A stretch of 64,000 nt of DNA from Streptomyces sp. TRM68416 (GTDB lineage Bacteria; Actinomycetota; Actinomycetes; Streptomycetales; Streptomycetaceae), in assembly GCF_014596915.1 (NCBI RefSeq), contig NZ_JACVWU010000018.1, forward strand, positions 150,317 to 214,316, in the 5' to 3' direction. The translations under genes were made by a program, and so were the position numbers. The notes beneath the pieces are model-generated. The model did not search any database. It was not told the origin of the DNA and worked only from the letters and a program-made list of their open reading frames with translations. Shown here in pieces: positions 16,014 to 25,155 of this stretch; the first letter of the stretch is position 1; each line of letters begins with the position of its first letter.

Positions 16014-17564
16014 TTACGGGGTGGGGGCGGGGGAGGGGGTGCCGCCGGGGTGGTTCTCCTCGGGGAGGTGGCGGCTGACCTCGGCCGTCGTCAGGCCCAG
16101 GCCGCCCAGTTCGATCTCGTCCCAGGCCTGGAGGCGCTTGGTGTCGCGGTCGAAGTAGAGGATCGAGGTCTCGATCGGGTCGGGGTACTTGCCCTCGATC
16201 GCGCGCAGTCCGCTGCCGCCGGTGGAGCCCTCGATGCGCAGGCGGGTGCCGCGGTCGAGGATCTCCATCTCGTCGTGGTGGAGGTGGCCGGCCAGGACGA
16301 GGGGGACCTCGCCGTCGACTTCGCGGGCGGCCGAGGGTTCGTGGGCGATGGCGATGTCGACGGGGGTGCCGGCGGCCCGCTGGTCGCGCAGGGCGGAGGC
16401 GAGGCGGGCGCCGGCCAGTTCCTGGGAGGCCTCGGCGCCGGGTTTGTTGGTGCGGTCGGGGGTGAACTGGGGGTCGCCCATGCCGGCGAAGCGGAGGCCG
16501 GCGACGGTGCGGGCCTTGCCGTTGTCCAGGACGTGGACGTTCTTCAGGCCTTCCAGGTAGCGCTGGGTGATCATCGAGTCGTGGTTGCCGCGGACCCATA
16601 CGTAGGGGGCGCCGAGGTCCTCGATGGGGTCGAGGAAGCCGTTCTCGGCGGCGGTGCCGTGGTCCATGGTGTCGCCGGAGTCGACGATGACGTTGACCTG
16701 GTACTGCTCCACCAGCGAGGCGATGATCTTCCAGCTGGCGGGGTTGAGGTGGATGTCGGAGACGTGCAGGACGCGGATGCTGGTGGGGTCGGGCCGGTAG
16801 GCGGGGAGCGTGGAGGTGGCGTCGTAGAGCTTGGTCACGTTGGTGACCAGGCGGGCCAGTTCCTTCTGGTAGACGTCGAATTCGGTGACGATGCTGCGGG
16901 CGTCGCCGACGAGGGAGGGGGCGGAGGTCAGGAGCCCGGAGAACTTCGGTTCGAGGACGGAGTTGGGGTTCCAGGTGGCGGCGGCGGTTCCGCCGGAGGC
17001 GGCGAGGAGGGTGAGGGCGAGGCCGCCGGCGGCGAGGGCGCGGCGGGGGCGGCGGTAGACGGCGAGGCCGAGTGCGGTGGCGCCGGTGACGACGGCGACG
17101 CAGGAGCGCAGGGCGAGGTCGCGGGTGCCGTGGGCGATGTCGCGGGTGACTTCGTCCTGGAGGCCGGTGATGCGTTCGGGGTGGTCGATGAGGGCCTGTG
17201 AGCGGACGGGGTCGAGTTGGTCGACGTTGACGTCCAGGCGTACGGGGGCGTGGTGGCTGTCCAGGCGCAGTGCGCCGAGGGGGGAGACGTTGATCTTCGT
17301 GCCGCCGGTGGTGGAGGGGCGGAGCGTCATCGTGGTGTCCATGGGGCCGACCGGGACCCGGACGTTGCCGACGATGAGCAGGCCGAGCCAGGCGCCGAGG
17401 AGGACGACCGTGATCAGGCCGAGGGCGCGGATCCAGGGGTGTGGCTCGGGGACGAGTTCGGCCGTGGTGGGTGCCTGGCGGGAGCGGTAGTGGCGGGCGA
17501 GGGCGCGCGGGGCCCTTCGAATCCGGTGGGAGGCGGTGAGGACGGCGACGGGGACGCGAGCCAT
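16014..17564 (-). CDS. membrane-anchored metallophosphoesterase
   Basis: Calcineurin-like phosphoesterase of 516 residues. The C-terminal catalytic domain has the metal-binding set DIHLN, DSGDTMDHG, RGNHD and GHLHHDE, with ATG at 17564. The N-terminal half contains a membrane span near residues 46-66 (LGLITVVLLGAWLGLLIVG) and two more hydrophobic segments (SCVAVVTGATALGLAV and AAGGLALTLLAASGG), leaving a loop between spans 1 and 2 outside the cell. The end of the protein is Pro-rich. Substrate unknown; such proteins cleave phosphomono- or diesters. It stands alone, divergent from the zincin gene at 17631. Confidence 0.82.
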   Translation of the reverse strand: MARVPVAVLTASHRIRRAPRALARHYRSRQAPTTAELVPEPHPWIRALGLITVVLLGAWLGLLIVGNVRVPVGPMDTTMTLRPSTTGGTKINVSPLGALRLDSHHAPVRLDVNVDQLDPVRSQALIDHPERITGLQDEVTRDIAHGTRDLALRSCVAVVTGATALGLAVYRRPRRALAAGGLALTLLAASGGTAAATWNPNSVLEPKFSGLLTSAPSLVGDARSIVTEFDVYQKELARLVTNVTKLYDATSTLPAYRPDPTSIRVLHVSDIHLNPASWKIIASLVEQYQVNVIVDSGDTMDHGTAAENGFLDPIEDLGAPYVWVRGNHDSMITQRYLEGLKNVHVLDNGKARTVAGLRFAGMGDPQFTPDRTNKPGAEASQELAGARLASALRDQRAAGTPVDIAIAHEPSAAREVDGEVPLVLAGHLHHDEMEILDRGTRLRIEGSTGGSGLRAIEGKYPDPIETSILYFDRDTKRLQAWDEIELGGLGLTTAEVSRHLPEENHPGGTPSPAPTP

Positions 17565-17630
17565 TGGTCCCGTATGCCCAAGTCCCGGGGGTGATATGCG
17601 GGGTGTCCGAGGGTCTCGTACGGAGGGGGT

Positions 17631-17999
17631 GTGCCGGACAATGGCTGTGTGCTGGAGATGACGCGCGAGGAGTTCGAGGAACTGGTCGCCGAGGCGCTGG
17701 ACCGGATCCCGCCGGAGTTGACGCGGCTGATGGACAACGTCGCGGTGTTCGTCGAGGACGAACCGCCCGCGGACGATCCGGAGCTGCTCGGGCTCTACGA
17801 GGGGACGCCGTTGACGGATCGCGGGGAGTGGTACGCGGGTGTGCTGCCGGACCGGATCACGATCTACCGCGGGCCGACGCTGAGGATGTGTGAGTCGCGG
17901 GAGGACGTGGTCGCGGAGACCGAGGTGACGGTCGTGCATGAGATCGCGCATCACTTCGGGATCGACGATGCGCGTCTGCATGCCCTGGGGTATGGCTGA
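17631..17999 (+). CDS. small metallopeptidase family protein (zincin, HExxH)
   Basis: Small zincin-like protein of 122 residues with the zinc-binding motif VVHEIAHHFGIDD near the C-terminus and a conserved acidic N-terminal half (LDRIPPELTRLMDNVAVF). It matches the widespread actinobacterial family of short cytosolic metallopeptidase-like proteins whose substrate is unknown. GTG at 17631 is preceded by GGAGGGGG; a GTG at 17649 and an ATG at 17658 (MTREEFEEL) are possible later starts. There is no signal peptide. Confidence 0.8.
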   Translation: MPDNGCVLEMTREEFEELVAEALDRIPPELTRLMDNVAVFVEDEPPADDPELLGLYEGTPLTDRGEWYAGVLPDRITIYRGPTLRMCESREDVVAETEVTVVHEIAHHFGIDDARLHALGYG

Positions 18000-18075
18000 G
18001 CGGGGCGCGTGTCCTCTTGTGGGCGGCGGGAGTTGGGCAGGTCGACTCCTTCACCCGCCCCGGAGGTGGCTGCCC

Positions 18076-18618
18076 GTGCGCCCCTTGTACGTACCCGTCC
18101 GTCTGGCCGCCACGGTCATGGCCGTCGCCGCTGCCGCCGGCTGTATGAGCGTGGGCGAGGACGGTGGTGGTGGGAGTGCCAAGCCGTCGCACTCCAAGGG
18201 GCACCGGGGCGGGGAGGCTCCGGACTGGGGGCCGGCGGCCTCGGGGGGTGGTGTCGGGTACGGGGGTGTGGTGGCCGACGGGGAGCGTGGGGACGGCAAG
18301 GGCGAGGGCAAGGACAAGCGGAAGGGCGAGGACGAGAGCGAGGAGTCGGCCTCTCCGTCGGCGTCGGTGTCGGCGCCGGTGAGCGGGGCTCCGGCGCCGG
18401 ACAAGCCGGGCAGCACCGAGAAGCCGGTGGAGTCGGAGCCGACGAAGGCGCCGCCGGTGCCGTCGCGGCCGGCGGATCCGGAGCCGACGCCCACGCCGCC
18501 GGAGCCGACGCCGACCGCGGAGCCGACGCCCGCGGAGCCGTCGTCGTCGGCGCCGGGGGACGCGGGGCCGCAGTTGGTCCAGCGGGAGCCGGCGCCGGAG
18601 GCCGGATCGCCGGTGTGA
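18076..18618 (+). CDS. Pro/Glu/Ser-rich lipoprotein of unknown function
   Basis: 180-residue predicted lipoprotein. A GTG at 18076 behind GGAGG gives a short signal peptide ending in the lipobox AAAAGC. The mature part is low in complexity: a Gly/Lys/Glu-rich stretch (GKGEGKDKRKGEDESEE) followed by PEPTPTPPEPTPTAEPTP-like repeats. No folded domain is evident, so it may be a surface spacer or a wall-spanning linker. The frame is open upstream of 18076 but without a start that would give a signal peptide. Confidence 0.65.
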   Translation: MRPLYVPVRLAATVMAVAAAAGCMSVGEDGGGGSAKPSHSKGHRGGEAPDWGPAASGGGVGYGGVVADGERGDGKGEGKDKRKGEDESEESASPSASVSAPVSGAPAPDKPGSTEKPVESEPTKAPPVPSRPADPEPTPTPPEPTPTAEPTPAEPSSSAPGDAGPQLVQREPAPEAGSPV

Positions 18619-18827
18619 CCGAGGTCTAATGGGCTCGGTTTGCCTTCGGGGGTGGTGGGTGCGTATGGTGGTAGATCGTTTGATCCCATTTGCCCGGCGC
18701 CACTGCAGAGCGCGCCGTGTGGCGCGTACTCTCCCTTGCCGTGGCTGACCGCATAGAGGCGGTCGTATTGCGAATCACGGAGTTGACGGGCGCGTGCCGA
18801 CGAGACTCCGGAAGGTTTCGCATACGC

Positions 18828-20894
18828 ATGTCCATTTCCAGTACTGATCACGTCGTCGTGCCCGAGAACGGCGAGAACGACGAGACCGGCACCCCCGAGA
18901 TCACGTTCGCCGATCTCGGTCTGCCCGAGACCGTCGTGCGCAAGCTCGCGCAGAACGGCGTGACCACCCCCTTCCCGATCCAGGCCGCGACCATCCCGGA
19001 CGCGCTGGCGGGCAAGGACATCCTGGGCCGTGGTCGCACCGGCTCCGGCAAGACGCTCTCCTTCGGCCTGCCGACCCTGGCCCGGCTGACGGGCGGGCGC
19101 ACCGAGAAGCACAAGCCGCGCGCGGTCATCCTCACGCCGACCCGCGAGCTGGCGATGCAGGTCGCGGACGCCCTCCAGCCCTACGGCGACCAGGTCGGCC
19201 TGAAGATGAAGGTCGTCTGCGGCGGTACCTCCATGGGCAACCAGATCTACGCCCTCGAGCGCGGCGTGGACATCCTGGTCGCCACGCCGGGCCGGCTGCG
19301 CGACATCATCAACCGCGGCGCCTGTTCCCTGGAGAACGTCGAGGTCGCCGTGCTGGACGAGGCCGACCAGATGTCCGACCTGGGCTTCCTGCCCGAGGTC
19401 ACCGAGCTGCTGGACCAGGTTCCGGCGGGCGGCCAGCGGATGCTGTTCTCCGCCACGATGGAGAACGAGATCAAGACGCTCGTCGACCGGTACCTGAGCG
19501 ACCCGGTCCTGCACGAGGTCGACGCCGCCCAGGGCGCGGTGACGACCATGTCGCACCACATCCTCATCGTGAAGCCCAAGGACAAGGCGCCGGTCACGGC
19601 CGCGATCGCCTCCCGCAAGGGCCGCACGATCATCTTCGTCCGCACCCAGCTGGGCGCCGACCGTGTCGCGGAGCAGCTGCGTGAGTCCGGTGTGAAGGCC
19701 GACGCGCTGCACGGCGGTATGACGCAGGGTGCGCGGACGCGGACGCTGGCGGACTTCAAGGACGGCTACGTCAACGTCCTGGTCGCCACCGACGTCGCCG
19801 CCCGCGGTATCCACGTCGACGGCATCGACCTGGTGCTGAACGTGGACCCGGCCGGTGACCACAAGGACTACCTGCACCGTGCCGGCCGCACGGCCCGCGC
19901 CGGCCGCACCGGCACGGTCGTGTCGCTGTCGCTGCCGCACCAGCGCCGGCAGATCTTCCGGCTGATGGAGGACGCGGGCGTCGACGCCGGGCGTCACATC
20001 ATCCAGGGGGGTGCCGCCTTCGACCCGGAGGTCGCCGAGATCACCGGCGCCCGTTCGATGACCGAGGTGCAGGCCGAGTCCGCGGGCAACGCGGCGCAGC
20101 AGGCCGAGCGCGAGGTCTCCCACCTCACCAAGCAGCTGGAGCGTGCGCAGCGGCGTGCGGCCGAGCTGCGCGAGGAGGCTGACCGTCTGGTGGCCCGGGT
20201 CGCCCGCGAGCGCGGCGAGGACCCGGAGGCCGCGGTGGCCGAGGCGCAGGCGGCTGCGGCCGCGGCCGAGGTCGCGGTGCCGGAGCAGCCGGTGGCGCAG
20301 GACGCGGACCGGGGCGAGCGTACCTTCGAGCGTCGTGATGACCGTGGCGGCCGTTCCTTCGAGCGTCGTGACAACGACCGTGGCGGCTTCCGCCGTGACG
20401 AGCGTGGCGGCTCCTTCGAGCGTCGCGACGACCGTGGCGGCCGTTCCTTCGAGCGCCGCGACAACGACCGCGGTGGCCGTTCCTTCGAGCGTCGTGATGA
20501 CCGTGGTGGCCGTTCGTTCGAGCGTCGTGACAACGACCGTGGTGGCTTCCGCCGTGACGACCGTGGCGGCTCCTTCGAGCGTCGCGACGACCGTGGCGGC
20601 CGTTCCTTCGAGCGCCGCGACAACGACCGCGGTGGCCGTTCCTTCGAGCGCCGCGATGACCGTGGTGGCCGTTCCTTCGAGCGTCGCGACGACCGTGGCG
20701 GCCGTTCCTTCGAGCGCCGTGACGACCGTGGCGGCCACCGTGGCAGCGACCGTCCGTTCAACCGCGACCGCCAGGGCGACCGCCCCGGCTTCCGCTCCGG
20801 CGGCCACGAGCGCCCCTACGGCCGCCGTGACGACCACCGCGGCGGCTCCTTCGGGCGCCGCGAGGACAAGCCCCGCTGGAAGCGCAACGGCTGA
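18828..20894 (+). CDS. DEAD-box ATP-dependent RNA helicase with RGG-like tail
   Basis: RNA helicase of 688 residues: Q motif (FPIQAATIP), motif I GRGRTGSGKT, Ia PTRELA, Ib TPGR, II DEAD, III SAT, IV-VI (IFVRT, ATDVAARG, HRAGRTARAG). After the core come an Ala/Glu-rich predicted coiled coil (about residues 420-490) and a long basic tail of repeated GGRSFERRDD/N units, an RNA-binding low-complexity region. Start ATG at 18828. The 5' leader of about 200 nt contains a GCGCC...GGCGC hairpin, which is common for cold- or growth-regulated helicases. A strong terminator follows. Probable roles are ribosome assembly or mRNA decay. Confidence 0.93.
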   Translation: MSISSTDHVVVPENGENDETGTPEITFADLGLPETVVRKLAQNGVTTPFPIQAATIPDALAGKDILGRGRTGSGKTLSFGLPTLARLTGGRTEKHKPRAVILTPTRELAMQVADALQPYGDQVGLKMKVVCGGTSMGNQIYALERGVDILVATPGRLRDIINRGACSLENVEVAVLDEADQMSDLGFLPEVTELLDQVPAGGQRMLFSATMENEIKTLVDRYLSDPVLHEVDAAQGAVTTMSHHILIVKPKDKAPVTAAIASRKGRTIIFVRTQLGADRVAEQLRESGVKADALHGGMTQGARTRTLADFKDGYVNVLVATDVAARGIHVDGIDLVLNVDPAGDHKDYLHRAGRTARAGRTGTVVSLSLPHQRRQIFRLMEDAGVDAGRHIIQGGAAFDPEVAEITGARSMTEVQAESAGNAAQQAEREVSHLTKQLERAQRRAAELREEADRLVARVARERGEDPEAAVAEAQAAAAAAEVAVPEQPVAQDADRGERTFERRDDRGGRSFERRDNDRGGFRRDERGGSFERRDDRGGRSFERRDNDRGGRSFERRDDRGGRSFERRDNDRGGFRRDDRGGSFERRDDRGGRSFERRDNDRGGRSFERRDDRGGRSFERRDDRGGRSFERRDDRGGHRGSDRPFNRDRQGDRPGFRSGGHERPYGRRDDHRGGSFGRREDKPRWKRNG
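20325..20735 (+). repeat. coding tandem repeats of the helicase tail
   Basis: Repeated in-frame units built from TTCGAGCGTCGTGAC and GACCGTGGCGGCCGTTCC, with a second variant encoding GGFRRD. Synonymous changes between units are scattered and the peptide is kept, so the repeat is under protein-level constraint. Unequal crossing-over could change tail length between strains. Confidence 0.8.
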
Positions 20895-20905
20895 CGCCTG
20901 TTGAC

Positions 20906-20947
20906 CCGGAAGGGCCCGTACGACTCCTGTCGTACGGGCCCTTCCGG
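20906..20947. terminator. strong terminator after the helicase gene
   Basis: Perfect 19-bp stem (CCGGAAGGGCCCGTACGAC and complement) with a TCCT loop, 11 bp after the helicase stop codon. Confidence 0.88.
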
Positions 20948-21128
20948 CGTTCCGGGGCGGAGTGGCTGTCGGCGTAGTAACGGCTTTCTCCACGGCACCG
21001 ATCCACTACCGGAAGCTATGTGACGGTTGTTAACATCCGTTGCCTTTGCTTCGCGTGGGAGAGCGTGACCGGGGGGTCTCGACACGGTCGCCACCATGCC
21101 TGCCTCACTTTTCCCTGGGGAGGGACCC

Positions 21129-23252
21129 TTGACCCGGCATGCCCGGATCGCACTGACTCTCGTGAGCCTGGCCGCTTTGTCCGCCGGCTCGCTGACCACC
21201 GCGGGCCCGGCGGCCGCGGAGACGACACCTACGCCCATTCAGACGGACGGCGTGTGGGGGATCGACTACGCGGGCGGCTTTCTGAGCACCGTGGAGAACA
21301 CACCGAGCGGATACCAGTGGGTGGTCGGCCGTCAGATCTCACCGGACGGCTCCACGGTGCTGGAGAAGACCAGCAGAGGTTACGCCGACGAATACGCGGG
21401 GGGCAGCCATCTGCAGCGGGTGCCGTGCGAGGCCGGGGCACGGGGGTGTGTGCCCATGCGCTCCTTCGGCAACACCTGGGTCGGCTACTTCATGGAGGAC
21501 GGCGCCGGCAAGCAGGTCGCTCAGATCCATCTCACCGAGAACTCGATGAGCGGGACGGACGAGCCGGTGGTGACCGGCGGCCGTTTCGTGGACGCCACCG
21601 GGCGCTACTACGTCTACAACGCCGCTTCCACCGGCAAGCAGTACGTCGACGACGTCGACCACTACCGGTGGACGGACGTGCGGCGGACCCGTTCCGTCAC
21701 CGCCGCCTCCGTGTGGGGTTCGCGGCTGTGGACGCCGGGCTCGGGCAACGGGGCCGTCACCGCGTACGACCTGGAGGCGAAGAAGACGGTCCAGACCGTC
21801 GCCACGGGCGCGCCGTGCACCGTCAAGGAGCTCCAAGTCGTCGGCCGTTGGATCTACTGGAACTGCGGTCCGACGGGCGCCGCGGGCGTGTACGACCGCA
21901 CGGCGAAGAAGGCCGTCAAGGTTCCGTCCGGTCCGGCGCTGGTCGGCGACGGTTACCTCGTCCGGCACGACCGCACGGCCGGAAAGCTGATGCTGACGGA
22001 CTACCACACCGGGACGGCCGCGCCCGCCCGTGCCGTCGCCGACCTCCCGGCCGGAACCACCGCCGACCAGCGGCGACTGTCCTGGACCGTGGACAAGTTC
22101 GGCGGTGACATCGCGTACGTCGACCAGGACAAGGCGATCCGGATCGTGCCGAGCGGTGTGCCGTCGCAGCCGCTGGCGAAGATCGAGTCGGACGTGGCCG
22201 GCGACGCGGTGGACCCGACCGGCCGCAACGGCGTCGACTACTGGGACAGCTTCTGGCAGCTCAACAAGCCCGCGAACTGGACCTTCACCGTGAAGGACGC
22301 CCAGGGGCGCGTCGAGCGCACGATCAAGGGCAGCGGTGCGTCCATCGACCTGAGCTGGGACCTGGAGACGGGCGCGGGCACCTACCCGTACAACGGCCGC
22401 AAGACCTGGACCCTGACGGCCAACGCCGTCGAAGGAAGCGGCACGTACACCACGGGCGGGACGATCGGCTACAACGGCGGTCGGCAGGGCCACCACGACC
22501 AGGGGTACTACAGCTACGGCGAGCTGGTCACGCTCAACTCGTCGGGCACCCTGACCTTGCACTACACCGAGGGCAAAGGCGCCTTCAACTGGAAGCGGTC
22601 CGCTTCCGGCTGGCCCGCCGGGACCGTCGCCGTCCCCTTCGGGGACATGGGCAAGGACCGGTGCGCCGAGATGCTGATGCGCATGCCGAACGGCGAGCTG
22701 CGCCGGTACGCGGGCAAGTGCGGGGCGTCGTACACCCCGTCGAGCAGCCACACCTCCCTCGGCACCGGCTGGAAGGCGTACAACGTCCTCACCGCGCCCG
22801 GCGACCTGACCGGTGACGGCCGGGTCGACCTGCTGGCCCGCAAGGCGTCCACGGGTGACATTTTCCTGTTCGCCAACGACGGCGCCGGGAAACTGAAGGC
22901 AGGGGTCAAGATCCGTACGGCGTGGACCGGTTACACGAAGATCGTGGGCGCCGGGGACTTCACCGGGGACGGCATCGGCGACGTGCTCGCACGGGACAGG
23001 GCCGGGACGCTGTGGCGTTACGACGGTACGGGGACCGGGCTGCTGAAGAACCGGGTGAAGCTGGCCGCCGCCTGGGGCGGGTCGTACAACGCGATCGTCG
23101 GGGTCGGGGACATCACCGGAGACGGGAAGAACGATCTCGTCGCCCGGGACACCGCGGGCAACCTCTACCGCAACAACGGTGACGGCAAGGGGTCGTTCGG
23201 GGCGCGGGTGAAGATCGCGAGCGGTTGGCAGGGCTACAAGGGGGTCTTCTAG
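21129..23252 (+). CDS. secreted FG-GAP/VCBS-repeat protein
   Basis: Exported protein of 707 residues. TTG at 21129 behind GGGGAGGGA starts a classical signal peptide (RHARIALTLVSLAALSAGS ... PAAAET). The large middle part looks like a beta-propeller (repeated blades with WTPGSGNG, VGRWIYWNC, YDRTAKKAV). The C-terminal 150 residues carry three FG-GAP/VCBS repeats with calcium loops DLTGDGRVDLL, DFTGDGIGDVL and DITGDGKNDLV. Such proteins are common streptomycete exoproteins; ligand and activity are unknown. Not in an operon; the next feature is tRNA-Lys. Confidence 0.8.
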   Translation: MTRHARIALTLVSLAALSAGSLTTAGPAAAETTPTPIQTDGVWGIDYAGGFLSTVENTPSGYQWVVGRQISPDGSTVLEKTSRGYADEYAGGSHLQRVPCEAGARGCVPMRSFGNTWVGYFMEDGAGKQVAQIHLTENSMSGTDEPVVTGGRFVDATGRYYVYNAASTGKQYVDDVDHYRWTDVRRTRSVTAASVWGSRLWTPGSGNGAVTAYDLEAKKTVQTVATGAPCTVKELQVVGRWIYWNCGPTGAAGVYDRTAKKAVKVPSGPALVGDGYLVRHDRTAGKLMLTDYHTGTAAPARAVADLPAGTTADQRRLSWTVDKFGGDIAYVDQDKAIRIVPSGVPSQPLAKIESDVAGDAVDPTGRNGVDYWDSFWQLNKPANWTFTVKDAQGRVERTIKGSGASIDLSWDLETGAGTYPYNGRKTWTLTANAVEGSGTYTTGGTIGYNGGRQGHHDQGYYSYGELVTLNSSGTLTLHYTEGKGAFNWKRSASGWPAGTVAVPFGDMGKDRCAEMLMRMPNGELRRYAGKCGASYTPSSSHTSLGTGWKAYNVLTAPGDLTGDGRVDLLARKASTGDIFLFANDGAGKLKAGVKIRTAWTGYTKIVGAGDFTGDGIGDVLARDRAGTLWRYDGTGTGLLKNRVKLAAAWGGSYNAIVGVGDITGDGKNDLVARDTAGNLYRNNGDGKGSFGARVKIASGWQGYKGVF

Positions 23253-23567
23253 CCGCCGGTTTTCCGTCACGCCAGTGGCGCATCATCAGCAGGCGGACGC
23301 CGGTCGCGGCGGCATGGCTCGACATGATCACGGCCCTGTTCATGCTGCCGCAGGTGTCCCCGGTCGGCTGGGAGACGATCCGCTGTGCGCCGGTCGCCGT
23401 GCCGGCTGCCTCGGATTCGTCTCGGTTCGTCTCGGTCTCGTGGGCGCCGGGAGCACGCTGTGCGGGCTCATTCCAGCGCGCTACACCATCGCCGACGCGG
23501 CCGTGGTCCCGATACCCGATCGGAGACACGGCCGGGTCCGGCTATGCTCGGGGTGGCAACATCGCCT
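23253..23567. other. intergenic region before tRNA-Lys
   Basis: 315 bp without a supported gene. Short open frames here lack ribosome binding sites and have unnatural composition. A TATGCT about 25 bp before the tRNA could be its -10 element; otherwise nothing is seen. Confidence 0.5.
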
Positions 23568-23640
23568 GGGCCCTTAGCTCAATTGGCAGAGCAGTGGACT
23601 TTTAATCCATTGGTTGTGGGTTCGAGTCCCACAGGGCCTA
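23568..23640 (+). tRNA. tRNA-Lys (TTT)
   Basis: 73-nt cloverleaf: acceptor GGGCCCT/AGGGCCT with a G-T first pair, anticodon loop CTTTTAA (anticodon TTT), T-arm TGTGGG-TTCGAGT-CCCACA. No CCA encoded. Confidence 0.96.
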
Positions 23641-23930
23641 CGGTGCGGGTGACGGGGGTGTCCCCTCGGACCTGCTGCGCAGCGCCTGATTCGGCTTCGG
23701 TCGGGTCGGGCGCTGCTTCGTTCTCGGGTGTTCTGGCCGGAAGGTGCGCGAACCGCCGGATCACTGTTCAGGAACGGCGTTCGGGCCGTGTGTTGCGCGA
23801 TCGGTTGGGATGCGGCCGCTCAGGGTTGATCGGCGGCATTGATCGGCCGGTGATGCGGGCTTTCTGATCAATCCTGCGCCGCGGAGATTCGGTTGTGCCC
23901 GAATCCAACCGGACAGAAAGGAGCGGAGTC

Positions 23931-24344
23931 GTGTTCCGTTCGCTCCGCAAGAGACTCACCGGCGTCCTGGCCGTGGCCGCTCTCGCGGGTGGGGCGCTGA
24001 CCCTGGCCGCGGGGGAGGCCAGTGCCGTGCCTGTGCCCAACCCGCCGTGCCATTCCCCCGTCTTCACCGCCTGCGTGGCGATCTCCAACCACAGCGTGGA
24101 CGCGTACAGCTGGCGTATCAGTGTCACCGAGCCCAACGGCCACCGGTGGAACCGGTGCCTCCAGGGCGGCCGGCCGCACAGTACGAGCCACTGGACGAAC
24201 GTGTGGTTCTCCAACAGCGACAAGGTCTCGCTGACTGCCTACCGTGGCGGGAACTGCGAGGGCTGGAGCAGGAACGACGACTGGTGGGGCGACTGGCGCT
24301 CGACCCAGGACCAGTACCACATGATCGTCGTCAACAGGCACTGA
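23931..24344 (+). CDS. small exported protein, unknown function
   Basis: 137-residue predicted exported protein. GTG at 23931 lies behind AAAGGAGCGGAG. The signal peptide (FRSLRKRLTGVLAVAALAGG ... EASA) is followed by a mature domain of about 105 residues rich in Trp, His and Ser with four Cys (PPCHSPVFTAC, NRC, GNCEGW), likely two disulfides. No recognised family. It is followed closely by another exported Trp-rich protein and a lipoprotein on the same strand, suggesting a small secreted-protein locus. Confidence 0.65.
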   Translation: MFRSLRKRLTGVLAVAALAGGALTLAAGEASAVPVPNPPCHSPVFTACVAISNHSVDAYSWRISVTEPNGHRWNRCLQGGRPHSTSHWTNVWFSNSDKVSLTAYRGGNCEGWSRNDDWWGDWRSTQDQYHMIVVNRH

Positions 24345-24418
24345 TGGCCGTCGTGCGCAGCTCGCGCGACCGGACCCCTCTCTCCCCGTTTCCCCTCTCC
24401 TCGCATGGAGCCACCCAA

Positions 24419-25069
24419 GTGCGTCCCCACACTCCGACGACCCCCGAGACAGCAGCGGCCGTCAGCAGGACGAAGAAGAAGCGTCGCTGGCCGGTGCCCC
24501 TGTTGAGCCTGTGTCTCGCCCCGCTCGTGCTGCTGGCCTCGCCGGGCCCCGCCGCGGCGGACACCTGGTGCTGGAAGCCGAACGGCTACGACATAGCCAA
24601 GGGCGACACGACCTGGGCGAAGGCCCAGACCCAGGCACGCAACACCTGGCAGGACTGGGTGTGGCGCGGACCCACGTTCCGCTGCCCCACGAACGTTCCC
24701 GGCTGTTCCTACGCCTGGGGCGAGCAGAAGACGACCGGCTGGCAGTGGTCGGTCGGCCTCAGCGTCAGCAACCCGATCCCGTACCTCAACCAGGTGCTCG
24801 CCGGCGTCACCCCCTCCTACGGTCGCAACGGGGCCACGTCCACCACGTTCACCTTCACCACGAACCTGAGCCCGGGCCAGTACGCCCAGCCGCTCCAAGT
24901 GGTGGAGCGTCGCTGGACGCAGGGCACCTTCGTCGGCGCCTTCCGCACCGACCACTCCAGCTGCGGGCAGGGCAAGGAGCGGTACTGGTGGGACGGCAAC
25001 TACCAGTGGGGTCACTGGCAGTCCAATCTCAGGGTCAACGACTACGGCACGTACCACGTCTGGCGCTGA
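24419..25069 (+). CDS. exported Trp-rich protein, unknown function
   Basis: 216-residue predicted exported protein. GTG at 24419 follows GGAG; it gives a long n-region with KKKRR and a hydrophobic core (PLLSLCLAPLVLLASP) ending in AAADTWCW. An in-frame ATG at 24344 overlaps the previous stop (TGATG) but would bury the signal peptide. The mature part has many Trp and Tyr residues (TGWQWSVGLSVSN, WRGPTFRC, RYWWDGNYQWGHW), a pattern of beta-sheet secreted proteins. Family not recognised. Its C-terminal GTYHVWR resembles the end of the neighbouring protein (DQYHMIVVNRH) only loosely. Confidence 0.6.
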   Translation: MRPHTPTTPETAAAVSRTKKKRRWPVPLLSLCLAPLVLLASPGPAAADTWCWKPNGYDIAKGDTTWAKAQTQARNTWQDWVWRGPTFRCPTNVPGCSYAWGEQKTTGWQWSVGLSVSNPIPYLNQVLAGVTPSYGRNGATSTTFTFTTNLSPGQYAQPLQVVERRWTQGTFVGAFRTDHSSCGQGKERYWWDGNYQWGHWQSNLRVNDYGTYHVWR

Positions 25070-25083
25070 CCGCTCCAGGCCTG

Positions 25084-25120
25084 CCCGGCCCCGGTGTCCC
25101 CGCACCGGGGCCGGGTCCTT
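25084..25120 (+). terminator. hairpin terminator
   Basis: Perfect 13-bp GC stem (CCCGGCCCCGGTG and complement) with a 6-base loop, followed by a TCCTTCCCC tract, 15 bp after the stop of the gene ending at 25069. Confidence 0.7.
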
Positions 25121-25155
25121 CCCCTCCGGCTTCCGACCTCGTGAGGAATACCAAG

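Noticed and set aside
18051..20993. A 980-codon minus-strand frame over the DEAD-box helicase
   Set aside because: It is Ala/Val/Thr low-complexity sequence produced by reading the helicase repeats backwards; the plus strand encodes all helicase motifs.
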